From JANRIZ01 sp033764445 (GTDB lineage Bacteria; Verrucomicrobiota; Verrucomicrobiia; JAWXBN01), in contig JANRIZ010000163.1 in NCBI GenBank assembly GCA_033764445.1, positions 1 to 7,762 of the forward strand: a DNA stretch of 7,762 bases. Direction: 5' to 3'. Both the position numbers and the translations under genes were made by a program. Under the pieces are notes generated by a model. It was not told the origin of the DNA. It saw only the letters and a list, made by a program, of their open reading frames with translations, and searched no databases. This document shows, piece after piece, positions 7,604 through 7,762 of the stretch; within the stretch, counting starts at the first letter, position 1; every line of letters begins with the position of its first letter.

Positions 7604-7762
7604 TTTTTTATATACAGACAGCAAACTTAACCCGCAAATCTTTGGGGGGAAATATAAAACCCTTCTTTTTGAACCTCCTCAAAAGAGGATGTCACTGACG
7701 TATTCCAACTCCTGCAAGATTTCCCAACTTTGGCTGGTAGACACCAATACTGGCCGTGTCTT
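7604..7762 (+). other. Non-coding, AT-richer tail after the efflux operon; no supported gene
   Basis: Base composition drops sharply in GC right after the channel gene's stop, starting with ATTTTTTATATA. A weak hairpin, GGG (7647-7649) with CCC (7660-7662) followed by TTCTTTTT (7663-7670), is the only terminator-like element and is too weak to call. Two further small inverted repeats are present: TCCTC-AAAA-GAGGA (7676-7689), and AGACAC (7739-7744) with GTGTCT (7756-7761) at the window edge. An open frame enters from the right on the - strand and ends at TGA (7681-7679). An ATG at 7689 on the + strand runs open to the window end. Both are too short to judge. Confidence 0.5.

Noticed and set aside
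4959..7624. Two long - strand open frames (4959-6269 and 5990-7624) over the pump and channel genes
   Set aside because: Low-complexity products with no family features, lying opposite genes with unmistakable RND and OEP motifs.
7644..7670. Intrinsic terminator GGG-loop-CCC-TTCTTTTT
   Set aside because: A stem of 3 bp with a 10-nt AT loop is too weak to call on its own, despite the following T-rich run.
1..7762. CRISPR arrays, insertion sequences, direct-repeat arrays, rRNA or tRNA genes
   Set aside because: Reading both strands showed no regularly spaced repeats, transposase motifs, terminal inverted repeats or structural RNA genes.

Overview
The window comes from a GC-rich, Gram-negative (two-membrane) bacterium. 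Every convincing gene is on the + strand. The clearest content is a complete three-gene RND multidrug-efflux operon of the MexAB-OprM / AcrAB-TolC type. The NodT-type outer-membrane lipoprotein and the lipid-anchored adaptor both require an outer membrane. The large collagenase-like U32 protein, the rarity of Shine-Dalgarno motifs and the general style would fit a Verrucomicrobiota/PVC-type organism, but that placement is a guess, not something the sequence proves.

Layout. Positions 1-1265 hold the 3' part of a peptidase-U32 family gene that begins before the window: a DUF3656-type middle domain followed by a C-terminal region with four conserved-looking cysteines. Positions 1308-1676 encode an unrecognised small protein with one membrane helix, preceded by a fair sigma-70-like promoter that overlaps the end of the U32 gene. 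Positions 1677-1797 are a short non-coding gap. Positions 1798-7603 are the efflux operon: periplasmic adaptor (MexA/AcrA-like), inner-membrane pump (AcrB-like, 1048 aa, proton-relay residues intact), and outer-membrane channel (OprM/NodT-like). Positions 7604-7762 are visibly more AT-rich and hold no gene that can be supported.

How the genes work together. The pump binds substrate in its periplasmic porter domain and is driven by protons. The adaptor bridges the pump to the outer-membrane channel, so substrate leaves the cell directly. The genes are packed tightly: the adaptor and pump are separated by 5 nt (or overlap if a TTG start is used), and the pump and channel overlap by ATGA. This suggests a single transcript with translational coupling. 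No regulator gene (TetR, MarR, LysR or two-component) lies next to the operon in this window.

I found no sign of a new kind of system. The points that merit a second look are three cysteines that are the only ones in the pump's periplasmic portion, the lack of ribosome-binding motifs across the operon, the uncharacterised small membrane protein with its own promoter, and the cysteine set of the U32 protein.
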